Below are positions 1 to 8,130 of a stretch of DNA of 44,583 nt, one piece after another. The first letter of the stretch is position 1; the number at the start of each line of letters is the position of its first letter. Source of the DNA: a virus. The notes under the pieces are model-generated. The model saw only the letters and a list, made by a program, of their open reading frames with translations, searched no databases and had not been told where the DNA came from. The stretch lies in IMG/VR virus record IMGVR_UViG_3300046529_000282, positions 1 through 44,583 of that record. One strand, written 5' to 3'. The translations under genes were made by a program, and so were the position numbers.

Positions 1-8
1 CCCCCCCC
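1..8. other. Homopolymer C run at the contig start, probable artefact
   Basis: Eight C residues open the contig and mirror the long G run at the other end. Read on the opposite strand both are G runs, which two-colour sequencers emit when a read runs off the end of a fragment. I treat it as non-biological. Confidence 0.6.
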
Positions 9-284
9 TATGGAACCCAAGGAACCCAATGGGCTCTCAGGGAACCATAGGGATTATCCAGTAGTAGCAAATTACCACCCCTTAGAGAAACCTCTGAGGG
101 ACACCATAGGGGACCATAGTGTCCTAATGGTTACCTACGGGGAACAGAAGTTTGTAGCTAGTAGCTAGCAACTGCAATCTTCTGTCCCTCAGAGCCGCCT
201 AGCGGCGACCTCACCCCCCCCTCATTCCACTGTCCACTTTAGGCCCCCCAATGGGCCCCATGTTACATAGGCCCTTCCTATTCT
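9..284. other. Non-coding left end with hairpins, ahead of the structural operon
   Basis: I see no convincing gene. The stretch holds a 9-bp hairpin around 79-101 (arms CCCTTAGAG and CTCTGAGGG with one G-T pair). A second stem runs from GGACAC (109-114) to GTGTCC (119-124 region), enclosing two CCATAG-like copies. GCCGC-CTA-GCGGC lies near 194-206. Two TAGCTA palindromes (155-160 and 162-167) are only 7 bp apart, and short GGAACC repeats crowd the first 60 bases. Its place before the plus-strand operon suggests a leader, promoter or packaging region. The role is inferred. Confidence 0.5.
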
Positions 285-1145
285 ATGCCTTTAGAGACTG
301 CCTCCCACATTTCTGAGCTTGTTGCCTCCAACCCTGCCTCTTCGGACGGCCTCAACCAAGCTGACGACCATCTGCGGCTGATTAAGCAGGTGCTGCTGAC
401 TGATATTGGCGATGCCTTTCATGGACAATCGCTGTCTGTCATTGACGGTACCGCCTCTGTCCCCTCAATCGGCTTCCAATCTGACAACACTGCTGGCTTC
501 TACCGAAAGAACACTGGCGAGACTGCTGTAGTCGGAAGCCTGACAGGCCAAGGCCCTGTTCCTATCGGCACTGTCATCATGCACGCTGCCGCTGCTGCCC
601 CCGCAGGCTACCTGTCGTGTGATGGCCAAGCTGTGTCCCGTGCGACTTACCCGGGGCTGTTCACGGCCATCGGTACCCTATGGGGCCCAGGCGACGGCAG
701 CACGACGTTCAACGTCCCTGATTTGCGTGACCGCTTCCCCCGGCACGCTGGCACCGCTGCGGGCACTGTAGGCACCAAGCAGGCCGACCAGAACAAGACG
801 CACACGCATACTGGCTCCGGTACCACCGGAAACGAGAGCGCGAACCACACGCACCCCTTCAGTGGCACGACCGGCAACGACAGCCCTGACCACACCCACA
901 GCTCCTTGAGCTACATGGGCGGTGCGGGTAACGCAGGCGGTGCTCCGGGCGGCTTCCCCGGTGGTCTGACCGATGTAACTACTGGCGCATCGACGCGACA
1001 TCAGCACCCCTTCAGCGGTACCACGGGCATCGAGAGCGCCGTGCACACACACCCCTTCTCGTTCACAACCTCTAACGGCTCCGCAGATGGCGCCGAGACC
1101 CGCCCGCTGGCCGCAACGCTGCTCTTCTGCATCCGCGCGTTATAA
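285..1145 (+). CDS. Tail fibre / tail-tip protein with phage collar domain
   Basis: Virion protein of 286 residues, likely at the tail tip. The N-terminus (QADDHLRLIKQVL near residues 25-37) resembles the start of many phage fibres. Residues about 92-150 match the phage tail collar fold, from PIGTVIMHAAAAAPAGYLSC to the FNVPDLRDRF ending. The C-terminal half carries five His-x-His motifs (THTH, HTHPFSGTTG, HTHSS, HQHPFSGTTG, HTHPFS). In T4 gp12 and gp37, HxH pairs bind metal along a trimeric needle, so a metal-bound tip is a fair inference. The usual C-terminal RPLAATLLFCIRA end is present, so the gene is complete. It is the first gene of the rightward arm. Confidence 0.85.
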   Translation: MPLETASHISELVASNPASSDGLNQADDHLRLIKQVLLTDIGDAFHGQSLSVIDGTASVPSIGFQSDNTAGFYRKNTGETAVVGSLTGQGPVPIGTVIMHAAAAAPAGYLSCDGQAVSRATYPGLFTAIGTLWGPGDGSTTFNVPDLRDRFPRHAGTAAGTVGTKQADQNKTHTHTGSGTTGNESANHTHPFSGTTGNDSPDHTHSSLSYMGGAGNAGGAPGGFPGGLTDVTTGASTRHQHPFSGTTGIESAVHTHPFSFTTSNGSADGAETRPLAATLLFCIRAL

Positions 1146-1162
1146 ATCCCCAAGGACTACCA

Positions 1163-2812
1163 ATGCCCATTGTGAAGCTCCGAAACCTCGGAGCCCAAGG
1201 GGTCATTACTGACCAAGACCCCTACGCTCTTCCGGTGGGCACATGGTCGAGCGGTGTCAATGTTCGTTTCCGCAACAACAAGATCACCCCGGCCCCTGTC
1301 TTCCGCACTGTCAAATCTCCACTAGCTGAGCCTGATCCTCGGTACTCGTTCACAGCGGGTATCGGGGAGAGCAACAACGATATGTTCATCGGCTACCTGT
1401 CTGGCAACGTCTACTTCTACGCCAACGGCACCGAGACGCTATTCAGCCCGCCCGGCTATTTGAACACCTTTGCTGAGACCAACTGGACCAGCTGGACCAT
1501 CGGCAACGTTGTGTACGTCAACCGTGCAGACAGGCCCCCGTGGTACCTACTGCCGACCGCATCTAACTTCGCGGACTTGAGTGCAGCTACCTACGCGACC
1601 CCGGCAGATGCTTGGGACCCGACTTGGCACACGCGGATTATCTCGCAGTGCTCCGGTTTCATCGTCGCCCTGAATGTAACCAAGGGGGCCTCCTCGTTCC
1701 CCACGATGGTCAAAACATCCTCCCCTGTCCTTGCTGATCAAATCCCTGCCTCTTGGGACATCACCAATCCGGCGACACTGGCTACCGAGAACATCCTTCA
1801 GTCGATGGACGGGCCGATCACAGACGCCTGCTCCCTTGGACAAGACCTGATCATCTATGGTCAGCGGGAAGCTTGGCGTATGCACGCCGATGGATCTGTC
1901 TTTGTGTTTAGCTACACCAAGCTAAGCTACGCAAAGGGCGTGCTAAATACCAACTGCTCAATCGAGCTAGACGGCAAGAATTACTGCTTCGGTATTGACG
2001 ACATTTGGGTTCATGATGGCATCTCCGAGCAGAGCCTCGTGGACAACTCTGTCCGCGATTTCATCTACGGCTCCCTGAATATCTCGGAGGCCGGACGCTG
2101 CTTCGTACAGTACAACCCGCGCCTGAATGAACTCTACTTCGCCTACGTGTCCGGCGATGCACTGACGAACTTCAAGAACGTCAAGGGCTGTAACCGCGCG
2201 GCGGTCTACAACATGTCTACCCAGACGTGGACGTTTGACGACTACCCGTCAATCTTCAACACAGACAACGGCCCTGTCTCCAACATTCTGACCTACGCTA
2301 CCGTGACTGACAGCTATGCCTCTATGGGAGGTTCGTATCAGGATCAGGAAGACGGCGGAAAGCGCATCACCGTAGCTGTTGGTGACGCCAATCCAGATTT
2401 CGGACTCACTCCGTCCCTGTACGCAGTGGACGTAGCTGGCCCCGGTTCTGTAGCGCCGTATCCAGTAGACCCTAACGCCACTGCTCCGGTTCAGCTGGAG
2501 CGCGTGGGTATCGACCTGGACGAGCTGGACGCCAGCCTGAGAGACTACAAGCTAATCAGCACCGTGTACCCCCAAGCTCGGGTGGATACAACGGGAGGCA
2601 ATATGCTTCAGGTCTCCATTGGCGCATCCGACAACCCCAACGACCTCGCGCCAACCTACGCCCCCTTCCAGCCCTATGACGGCGTTGCGAAGCAAAAGCT
2701 AGACTTCAACATAGCTGGGCGGTGGGTAGCTATCCGACTCCGTTGGACTGACTTCCGAACCTTCACGCTGACGGGCATCGACCTGGATGTCAAAACGCAA
2801 GGACGCCGGTAA
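1163..2812 (+). CDS. Tail protein resembling the P22 gp10 stabilization family
   Basis: A 549-residue structural protein with a beta-rich, repetitive sequence. Segments such as DLIIYGQREAWRMHADGS and the C-terminal WVAIRLRWTDFRTFTLTGI align by eye with the gp10 packaged-DNA stabilization family, which plugs the portal-tail channel in P22-like phages. The length is close to the family size of about 470-550 residues. It lies 17 bp after the collar fibre gene and its stop overlaps the next start (TAATG), indicating one operon. The general tail or connector role is likely. The exact gp10 position in the virion is inferred. Confidence 0.7.
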   Translation: MPIVKLRNLGAQGVITDQDPYALPVGTWSSGVNVRFRNNKITPAPVFRTVKSPLAEPDPRYSFTAGIGESNNDMFIGYLSGNVYFYANGTETLFSPPGYLNTFAETNWTSWTIGNVVYVNRADRPPWYLLPTASNFADLSAATYATPADAWDPTWHTRIISQCSGFIVALNVTKGASSFPTMVKTSSPVLADQIPASWDITNPATLATENILQSMDGPITDACSLGQDLIIYGQREAWRMHADGSVFVFSYTKLSYAKGVLNTNCSIELDGKNYCFGIDDIWVHDGISEQSLVDNSVRDFIYGSLNISEAGRCFVQYNPRLNELYFAYVSGDALTNFKNVKGCNRAAVYNMSTQTWTFDDYPSIFNTDNGPVSNILTYATVTDSYASMGGSYQDQEDGGKRITVAVGDANPDFGLTPSLYAVDVAGPGSVAPYPVDPNATAPVQLERVGIDLDELDASLRDYKLISTVYPQARVDTTGGNMLQVSIGASDNPNDLAPTYAPFQPYDGVAKQKLDFNIAGRWVAIRLRWTDFRTFTLTGIDLDVKTQGRR

Positions 2813-2985
2813 TGGCCGACACGACGCCAGCTAAACTTGTAACCTTTGTCCCTCCCCCGCAGCCTACGCTCGGCGGGGACCAACTGTACCTTCAGCAGCA
2901 GCTGGCGGCCATCTCAAGCGCGCTATCAACGCTCAATGCAGCGATCCGCAAGTTAGAGGCGCGTCTTGCAGCCGGAGGGCTTTAG
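2812..2985 (+). CDS. Small coiled-coil protein (57 aa)
   Basis: The ATG overlaps the stop of the gp10-like gene (TAATG), a sign of translational coupling. A proline-rich stretch (FVPPPQPTLGG) is followed by a helical, probably coiled-coil, half (LYLQQQLAAISSALSTLNAA). No family is recognised. It is probably a small virion or connector component because it sits inside the structural operon. Confidence 0.65.
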   Translation: MADTTPAKLVTFVPPPQPTLGGDQLYLQQQLAAISSALSTLNAAIRKLEARLAAGGL

Positions 2986-3337
2986 CCACGTAGCTTACCA
3001 CAAGGTATTCGAGAACGAGTACGCAGTGTGTGAGCTAGAAGAGATGCGGAGACCCTGCGACGGGGCGTCCATGCTCATCATCCACGCCAATCTGGCGCGG
3101 TGGTCTCCGCGCATCCTCCGAGAGTGCCAGAAACAATGGGCACTGTTTCGGCCAACGATTCCTCAACACATATTCGCTTACCCGCTCGTGCCTGATGCTC
3201 GATGGGAAAAATTCATTAGCTACTTCGGCTTCGTTCCGCTCATTCCAGCGGCCCCGTGTAACGACGGGACGGTGAGGCCCATTTGGATCAACTATGCCCG
3301 GCCCCAGCAGCACCACGAACCAATCCCAGAACAGTAA
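2966..3337 (+). CDS. GNAT-like protein, possible internal virion protein
   Basis: A 123-residue product. The reading frame begins at a TTG (2966), overlapping the previous gene, since no ATG lies near the start. The region WSPRILRECQKQW...HIFAYPLVP followed by WEKFISYFGF has the helix-strand order of the acetyltransferase (GNAT) fold, with a final GF strand. T7-like and HMO-2011-like phages carry GNAT-fold proteins beside ejection genes, some virion-associated. No clear acetyl-CoA loop (Q/RxxGxG/A) is visible, so it may be structural rather than enzymatic. It overlaps the next gene by 44 bp. Confidence 0.6.
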   Translation: MQPEGFSHVAYHKVFENEYAVCELEEMRRPCDGASMLIIHANLARWSPRILRECQKQWALFRPTIPQHIFAYPLVPDARWEKFISYFGFVPLIPAAPCNDGTVRPIWINYARPQQHHEPIPEQ

Positions 3338-4208
3338 CACCAACTACAGCAACACGGCCACCTCGGGCCCCGGCTTCCAGCCGCAGGCCGATGCGCTTAC
3401 CAATGCCTACAATCAGGCGGGCGGCGCGCTGGCTAACGCACAGTCTGTCAAAGCGCCCACTGGCACCGCTGCCGACCTCACTGGCAACGGCGCGCTGTCG
3501 AGCAACGGCGTCAACCTGTCTAACAGCGGTACCAACGCGGCCTCTTCGGGCCTCGGTGCGCTGACTAATTACAACGCAGGCAGCACGAACAACCCCCAGG
3601 CGATTAGCGCCGCAGCTACGCAGTTCGCCAACGGCCAGAACATCGGGGCCCAGACCGACGCCGCTATGCAGCAGGCGCGGGAGCAGGTACGCGACGTTAC
3701 GCTGCCGGGCATCCAGCAGAACGCGGCAATCGGCAACAACACTAGCAGCTCGCGCAACGGTATCGCGCAGGGCCTCGTGGAGCGCTCGCTCGCTGAGAAC
3801 GCGCAGAACACCTACAACTCTCTGTACGGACAGGCTTACGGCAACGGCCTCAACCTCGCGCAGACGCAGGCGAACAACAACAACGCCGCGAACCTCAGCG
3901 CAGCTAACTCAGCGGCGGGCCAAGGCACCAATGCGGCTAACTCTGGCTCTAATGTGTACGGCGGCGCCCTGAATAACACTGGCACCGCAAACAACATCAA
4001 TCAGGGCAACTACAACAACGGCGTCGGTAACGCTTACTCGGCGCTGCAACAGTACATGAACCTGATCGGCGGCACCAATTGGGGCACGACCACCACGTCT
4101 AGCGGCAACTCGCAGACGCAGGGCACGGGCACGAGCACCACGCAGAACAACCCCGGACTGCTCAGCAACATCAGCAGCGGTATCGGCCTCCTCGGCGCGT
4201 TCCTCTAA
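3294..4208 (+). CDS. Asn/Ala/Gly-rich ejection (internal virion) protein
   Basis: A 304-residue protein of very low complexity, rich in Asn, Ala, Gly, Ser and Thr. The middle holds AREQVRDVTLPGIQQNAA followed by SSSRNGIAQGL, a signature I associate with DNA-transfer or internal proteins of several podovirus groups. The last 17 residues (GLLSNISSGIGLLGAFL) are hydrophobic and could insert in a membrane during genome entry. It lies directly before the glucosaminidase-bearing protein, fitting an ejection cluster. Function is inferred from context. Confidence 0.65.
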   Translation: MPGPSSTTNQSQNSNTNYSNTATSGPGFQPQADALTNAYNQAGGALANAQSVKAPTGTAADLTGNGALSSNGVNLSNSGTNAASSGLGALTNYNAGSTNNPQAISAAATQFANGQNIGAQTDAAMQQAREQVRDVTLPGIQQNAAIGNNTSSSRNGIAQGLVERSLAENAQNTYNSLYGQAYGNGLNLAQTQANNNNAANLSAANSAAGQGTNAANSGSNVYGGALNNTGTANNINQGNYNNGVGNAYSALQQYMNLIGGTNWGTTTTSSGNSQTQGTGTSTTQNNPGLLSNISSGIGLLGAFL

Positions 4209-4217
4209 GGCTAGCTA

Positions 4218-5960
4218 ATGGCATACGACACAGATTTCTATAACACCTACTTGCCGTATGCGCAGCAGGCTTCCCAGCGCACCGGTCTCGACCCGCGCTT
4301 GATCTTGGCGCAGTCGGCTATTGAAAGTGGCTGGGGCAAACACGCTCCCGGCAACAACATGTTCGGCATCAAGTCGCACGGTCAGCCGGGCGGCAACACG
4401 CTCGGTACGACTGAGTACGGCCCCAATGGAGCCTATCGCACCACTGATAGCTTCCGCGCCTACGACCACCCGGGCGATAGCTTCGGTGGCTACGCTGACT
4501 TCCTACTGTCCAACCCCCGCTACAAAGACGTGATGGGCGCGCAGGGCCTTGAAGCCCAAGCGCAAGCCCTCGGTAAATCCGGCTACGCGACCGACCCCAA
4601 CTATGGGTCTAGCGTGCTCTCCCTAGCTAACAGCTTCCCTGCCCCCGACGGCAGCGGTGGAGTAGCGGCGATCAACAGGGCAGCTGGCGGCGGCCAACAG
4701 CAGCAGGCTGCATCCGGCACTCTGGCCTTCTCAGGCGACAGCGACGGCAGCGGCAAGCAAGACAACCGCTTCGGACTCGGTGACCTCTTCGGAGCCAGCG
4801 ACGAAACCAAGGCAAAGATGCACGGCATTGGCGCCCGATTGGTGCGTGCAGCTGCTGCGCTCTCTGCTGGCGTCAACCCCAGCCAAGCCGCGCAGTTCAA
4901 TACGCTCGGCAAGAGCCTCGAAGAGCAGAACAAGACCGACTACCAGTACATGATGGGCCCCAACGGCCAGTTGATCAAAATCAACAAGGATACTGGCGCG
5001 GTCAACTTCGCTACGCTCCCGGGCGGCGGTAAGGGCAGCTTCGGCGTTGTGATGGGCAAGGACGCTAACGGCGCACCTACGCCTATTGGCAAAATCAATC
5101 ACAGCACTGGCGAGTTCACACGCTATGGCTCTGAAGGTGGCAACTCTGCCACGGCGGGCCCGCCCATCGGCGGCGACCCCAACTTGACCGGCCAAGAGCG
5201 CCTCGACAGCATGTCTCCCGAAGACCAGCGTGAAGTCACGGCGCTGTTAGAAGGTCGTGGTCAGCCGCTAACTTCGCTAAGCCTCCGCGATCCGAAATTG
5301 CGCGCGCGTTATGAAGCGGCTCGGGCCGTAGACCCCTCGTTCGACACGGCAAAGTACGCCGCGCGTCAGAAGACGGTTGGCGGGCTGGCGCAGTCCACCC
5401 CGGGCAGCCTGGGTGGCCAGCTGGACAGCAGCGCGGCTATGATTAGCCACGTTACCGATTTGGCTGACGACTATATCAAGCTGCACAACAGAGGAGGCTA
5501 CGGCGCCTCGCTCCTGAACGCAGGCAAGAACCTGACAGCCGCAGCAGGCAGCGAACGCGACCAACTTCTGAAATCTATCGCCACCCACTCCATGAACTTC
5601 TCAGGCGAAGTCACGAAGCAGCTTTCTGGCGCCCCCGGTGGGCAGGAAGAAAGACAGCGGCGTGTTGACTTGATCAACCAGCCCAACGGAGCACCTTCGA
5701 CGCAAGCCGCTGCTCTGGAAGCCGAACTCATGGATGCGATCAACAAGCGTCAAGCGACATTGGACCGCGTGAAAGACACCATGGGCGAGGCTTTCGTTAC
5801 GCAGAATCCCCGCTTTGCGAAGCAAGAGGAAGCTCTGGCTAAGGCGAAGCAGAAGCTGGAAGAGCTCCGGCGCGGCCCCGCTATCAAGGACGCACCCGCA
5901 GCTAAACCTGGCGCTGCCCCCTCTAGCTGGGAAGACGCACAGAAGGCCGGTTGGAAATAA
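4218..5960 (+). CDS. Virion-associated peptidoglycan hydrolase / ejection protein
   Basis: A 580-residue internal virion protein. Residues about 5-145 are a glucosaminidase (FlgJ-type, GH73) domain: the catalytic glutamate is in LAQSAIESGWGK, followed by NNMFGIKSHG and the YADFL...NPRYKDV region. Such domains cut the glycan of peptidoglycan so that the phage can pass its DNA through the cell wall. The remaining 430 residues are helical and Ala/Gln-rich, with a coiled-coil segment near 545 (KQEEALAKAKQKLEELRR), as in T7 gp16-like or P22 ejection proteins. It sits between two other probable ejection proteins. Confidence 0.85.
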   Translation: MAYDTDFYNTYLPYAQQASQRTGLDPRLILAQSAIESGWGKHAPGNNMFGIKSHGQPGGNTLGTTEYGPNGAYRTTDSFRAYDHPGDSFGGYADFLLSNPRYKDVMGAQGLEAQAQALGKSGYATDPNYGSSVLSLANSFPAPDGSGGVAAINRAAGGGQQQQAASGTLAFSGDSDGSGKQDNRFGLGDLFGASDETKAKMHGIGARLVRAAAALSAGVNPSQAAQFNTLGKSLEEQNKTDYQYMMGPNGQLIKINKDTGAVNFATLPGGGKGSFGVVMGKDANGAPTPIGKINHSTGEFTRYGSEGGNSATAGPPIGGDPNLTGQERLDSMSPEDQREVTALLEGRGQPLTSLSLRDPKLRARYEAARAVDPSFDTAKYAARQKTVGGLAQSTPGSLGGQLDSSAAMISHVTDLADDYIKLHNRGGYGASLLNAGKNLTAAAGSERDQLLKSIATHSMNFSGEVTKQLSGAPGGQEERQRRVDLINQPNGAPSTQAAALEAELMDAINKRQATLDRVKDTMGEAFVTQNPRFAKQEEALAKAKQKLEELRRGPAIKDAPAAKPGAAPSSWEDAQKAGWK

Positions 5961-5972
5961 CTAGGACATAGA

Positions 5973-7589
5973 ATGCCTACTTTCGATTTTACTGCACCTG
6001 ACGGAACGAACCACTCTATCGAAGGCCCGGAAGGCGCAACGCGAGAGCAGGCATTCCACATGCTACAGCTCAAACTTGGTGGCGCAGCTCCGGCTGCTCC
6101 CCAAGAGAGCCTCGGCTCCGACGTAGCTAAAAGCGTCGGCTCCGGTCTCGCTAAGGGTACCGCTACGGTCCTCGGTCTCCCCGGTGACGTTGCGTCCCTC
6201 GCGCACGCTGTAGCGCCCCAGAGCGTCATTGACGCAGTTAAGGCCATCCCCGGCGCCAAGGCTGTCTATGACCACCTCCCGGGCTCACAGGCTGTCCTCG
6301 ACAGCGCCTCTGATCCCGTGGTCGATCCGAACTACCAGCCCCAGACGGCGGCCGGTCGCTACTCGCAGGCCATCGCTAAGAACGCGGGTCCCGGGCTCGT
6401 GACGGGCATGGGCGTCCCCGCGACACTCACGGGCGCCGTAGCGGGCCAAGCGGCCTACGATGCCACCGGAAGCCACCTCGCGGAAGCGGGCGGCAACCTC
6501 GCGGGCGCTATCGCTGCTCCGCTGGCCCTCGCTCGTGTCAGCCGACAGGCAATGATGCCTCTGCATGACGCAGCGCAGGTCAAGGCGGCCTCTAACGCTG
6601 CCTACGCTGATCCGCTGCTCCGAGATACCACTATTACCCCACAGGCCGCGCAGAACGTGGCTGGCGACATGAGCGCGGCATTAGCTAACGCCCGCTCCCG
6701 CTTCGCTCCGGCACAGGCGCCGGAAGTCCATGCTGCAATTGACAGCTTGGCGCAGCGCGGCCCCACCATAGGCCCTCCTGCTCCCGTCAGCATCGAAGAC
6801 CTCCACAGCTTCCGCAAGACGCTGGGGACCATCGGCAAGCAGACGCAGGACTTCAAGCCCACGGAGCAGGCTGTTGCCGCAGGCACGGCTAAGCGCGTGC
6901 TTGATCGGTACTTGGACAACATCCCGTCTCGCGACGTTGCGCAAGGCAACCCTATTGATGCCGTGCAGTCCCTCCGGACAGCCAACGCCAATTGGGCCGC
7001 ACAGTCGGGCGCTAAGAAGGTTGGAGACTTGATCGGCAACGCCATTGAGTCCAACGCCTCCTCGCACTCTGCAATGAACCTTGGCAACAAACTACGCCAG
7101 ACGTTCGTACCGCTGCTCAAGAACGACGCAGCTAAGCTGAGAGGCATGGGCCACGGCGATGACGTGATCGACGCTGTTCGACAGGTTACCCAAGGCGACT
7201 TCACGACTAACGCACTCCGCAAGGCCAGCAACATGCTCGGCGGCGGCGGCGGTATCGCATCAACCGTTATCGGCCACGGCATCGCCAGTGGCGCGGGTGG
7301 TGCGGCTGGCTACCAAGAAGGTGGTCTCCCCGGCATGGTCGCAGGCACTGTCCTTGGTGCGGCCCCAGGTCAGCTACTCCGCATTGCAGCTAATCGGCGC
7401 ACACTCGACGCCGCGAGGCGCGTACAGGAGAACCTGCTTTCGCGGGCACCTGTCAACGCAGGCATCGTAGCGCGCAACAACGCAGCTAGGCTGGCTAACA
7501 CACACAGGTACTCGCAGGCGGTCGGCAGTAACGGTATACCCAACGTGCTGCTACAGGCGCTGATGTTGAACCAGAATGGCCGAAACTAA
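5973..7589 (+). CDS. Ejection / internal virion protein
   Basis: A 538-residue protein. The first 35 residues (FDFTAPDGTNHSIEGPEGAT, then REQAF) are a short module frequent at the N-terminus of large phage internal or tail proteins. The rest is rich in Ala and Gly, with helical segments and Gly-rich hydrophobic stretches at about 420-470 (GGGGGIASTVIGHGIASGAG) that could cross a membrane. It is the last of three ejection-type genes and overlaps the small terminase gene by 14 bp. No enzymatic motif is visible. The role is inferred from position and composition. Confidence 0.65.
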   Translation: MPTFDFTAPDGTNHSIEGPEGATREQAFHMLQLKLGGAAPAAPQESLGSDVAKSVGSGLAKGTATVLGLPGDVASLAHAVAPQSVIDAVKAIPGAKAVYDHLPGSQAVLDSASDPVVDPNYQPQTAAGRYSQAIAKNAGPGLVTGMGVPATLTGAVAGQAAYDATGSHLAEAGGNLAGAIAAPLALARVSRQAMMPLHDAAQVKAASNAAYADPLLRDTTITPQAAQNVAGDMSAALANARSRFAPAQAPEVHAAIDSLAQRGPTIGPPAPVSIEDLHSFRKTLGTIGKQTQDFKPTEQAVAAGTAKRVLDRYLDNIPSRDVAQGNPIDAVQSLRTANANWAAQSGAKKVGDLIGNAIESNASSHSAMNLGNKLRQTFVPLLKNDAAKLRGMGHGDDVIDAVRQVTQGDFTTNALRKASNMLGGGGGIASTVIGHGIASGAGGAAGYQEGGLPGMVAGTVLGAAPGQLLRIAANRRTLDAARRVQENLLSRAPVNAGIVARNNAARLANTHRYSQAVGSNGIPNVLLQALMLNQNGRN

Positions 7590-8130
7590 ATTCACTAAAG
7601 AGCAGTGGGCTGACCCAGAGTACCGCGCTCGAATGAAAGAGCGGGACGCCAAGACCAAGCAGATGCGCAAGGATGATCCTTGGGCCATTAAGTCTTGGGG
7701 CGTCCCGCAGAACAAAAAAGGCAAGAAGACACCCGCAGAGCGCAAGGCCGCAAAGGCCAAGGCCATCAAGCAATGGCGCGCTGCCCACAAACTTGCCGAC
7801 AAATATTTGGATTACATGAAACGCACAGACCAAGCACCATCCGATATGGACGTGACAGTCGTGGATAAGCCGGGAGTTATCCCCCACACCGAAATGGTTG
7901 TACCGGATAGCGACGAAGAGAAGGCCGTATTGGCCCTCCGAGAGCTGTTCCTATTAGCTATCGGCCCGACTGCAATCCCAGAGAAGATCAAAGCAGCTAA
8001 CGCTGTACTTGCTTACACCAAACCCAAACCGGAGAGCAGCACTAAGGTGCGCGTTGAGAAGGCTGAAGACTTCCTCGACCTAATCGCGGAAGTACGAGCC
8101 CCTAATGACGATGACGCCGAAGCAGATTGA
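7576..8130 (+). CDS. Probable terminase small subunit
   Basis: A 184-residue, very basic then acidic protein immediately before the large terminase, overlapping it by 26 bp. The N-terminal half is Lys/Arg-rich and helical (QNKKGKKTPAERKAAKAKAI), suited to DNA binding. The C-terminal half (PEKIKAANAVLAYTKPKPES) is like the region where many small terminases have a helix ending in KPKPE. Small terminases recognise the packaging site and regulate the motor. The assignment rests mainly on position and this weak similarity. Confidence 0.6.
   Translation: MAETKFTKEQWADPEYRARMKERDAKTKQMRKDDPWAIKSWGVPQNKKGKKTPAERKAAKAKAIKQWRAAHKLADKYLDYMKRTDQAPSDMDVTVVDKPGVIPHTEMVVPDSDEEKAVLALRELFLLAIGPTAIPEKIKAANAVLAYTKPKPESSTKVRVEKAEDFLDLIAEVRAPNDDDAEAD

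Noticed and set aside
647-1052. Open frames opposite the collar fibre gene
   Set aside because: They mirror the strongly biased codons of the true gene, have no ribosome site and no recognisable product.
168-2724. Gaps in TAGCTA (168-2724, 32155-35085, 40444-43748) as marks of foreign genes
   Set aside because: With about 60 copies in 44 kb, the longest random gap is expected near 3 kb, so these gaps are not unusual.
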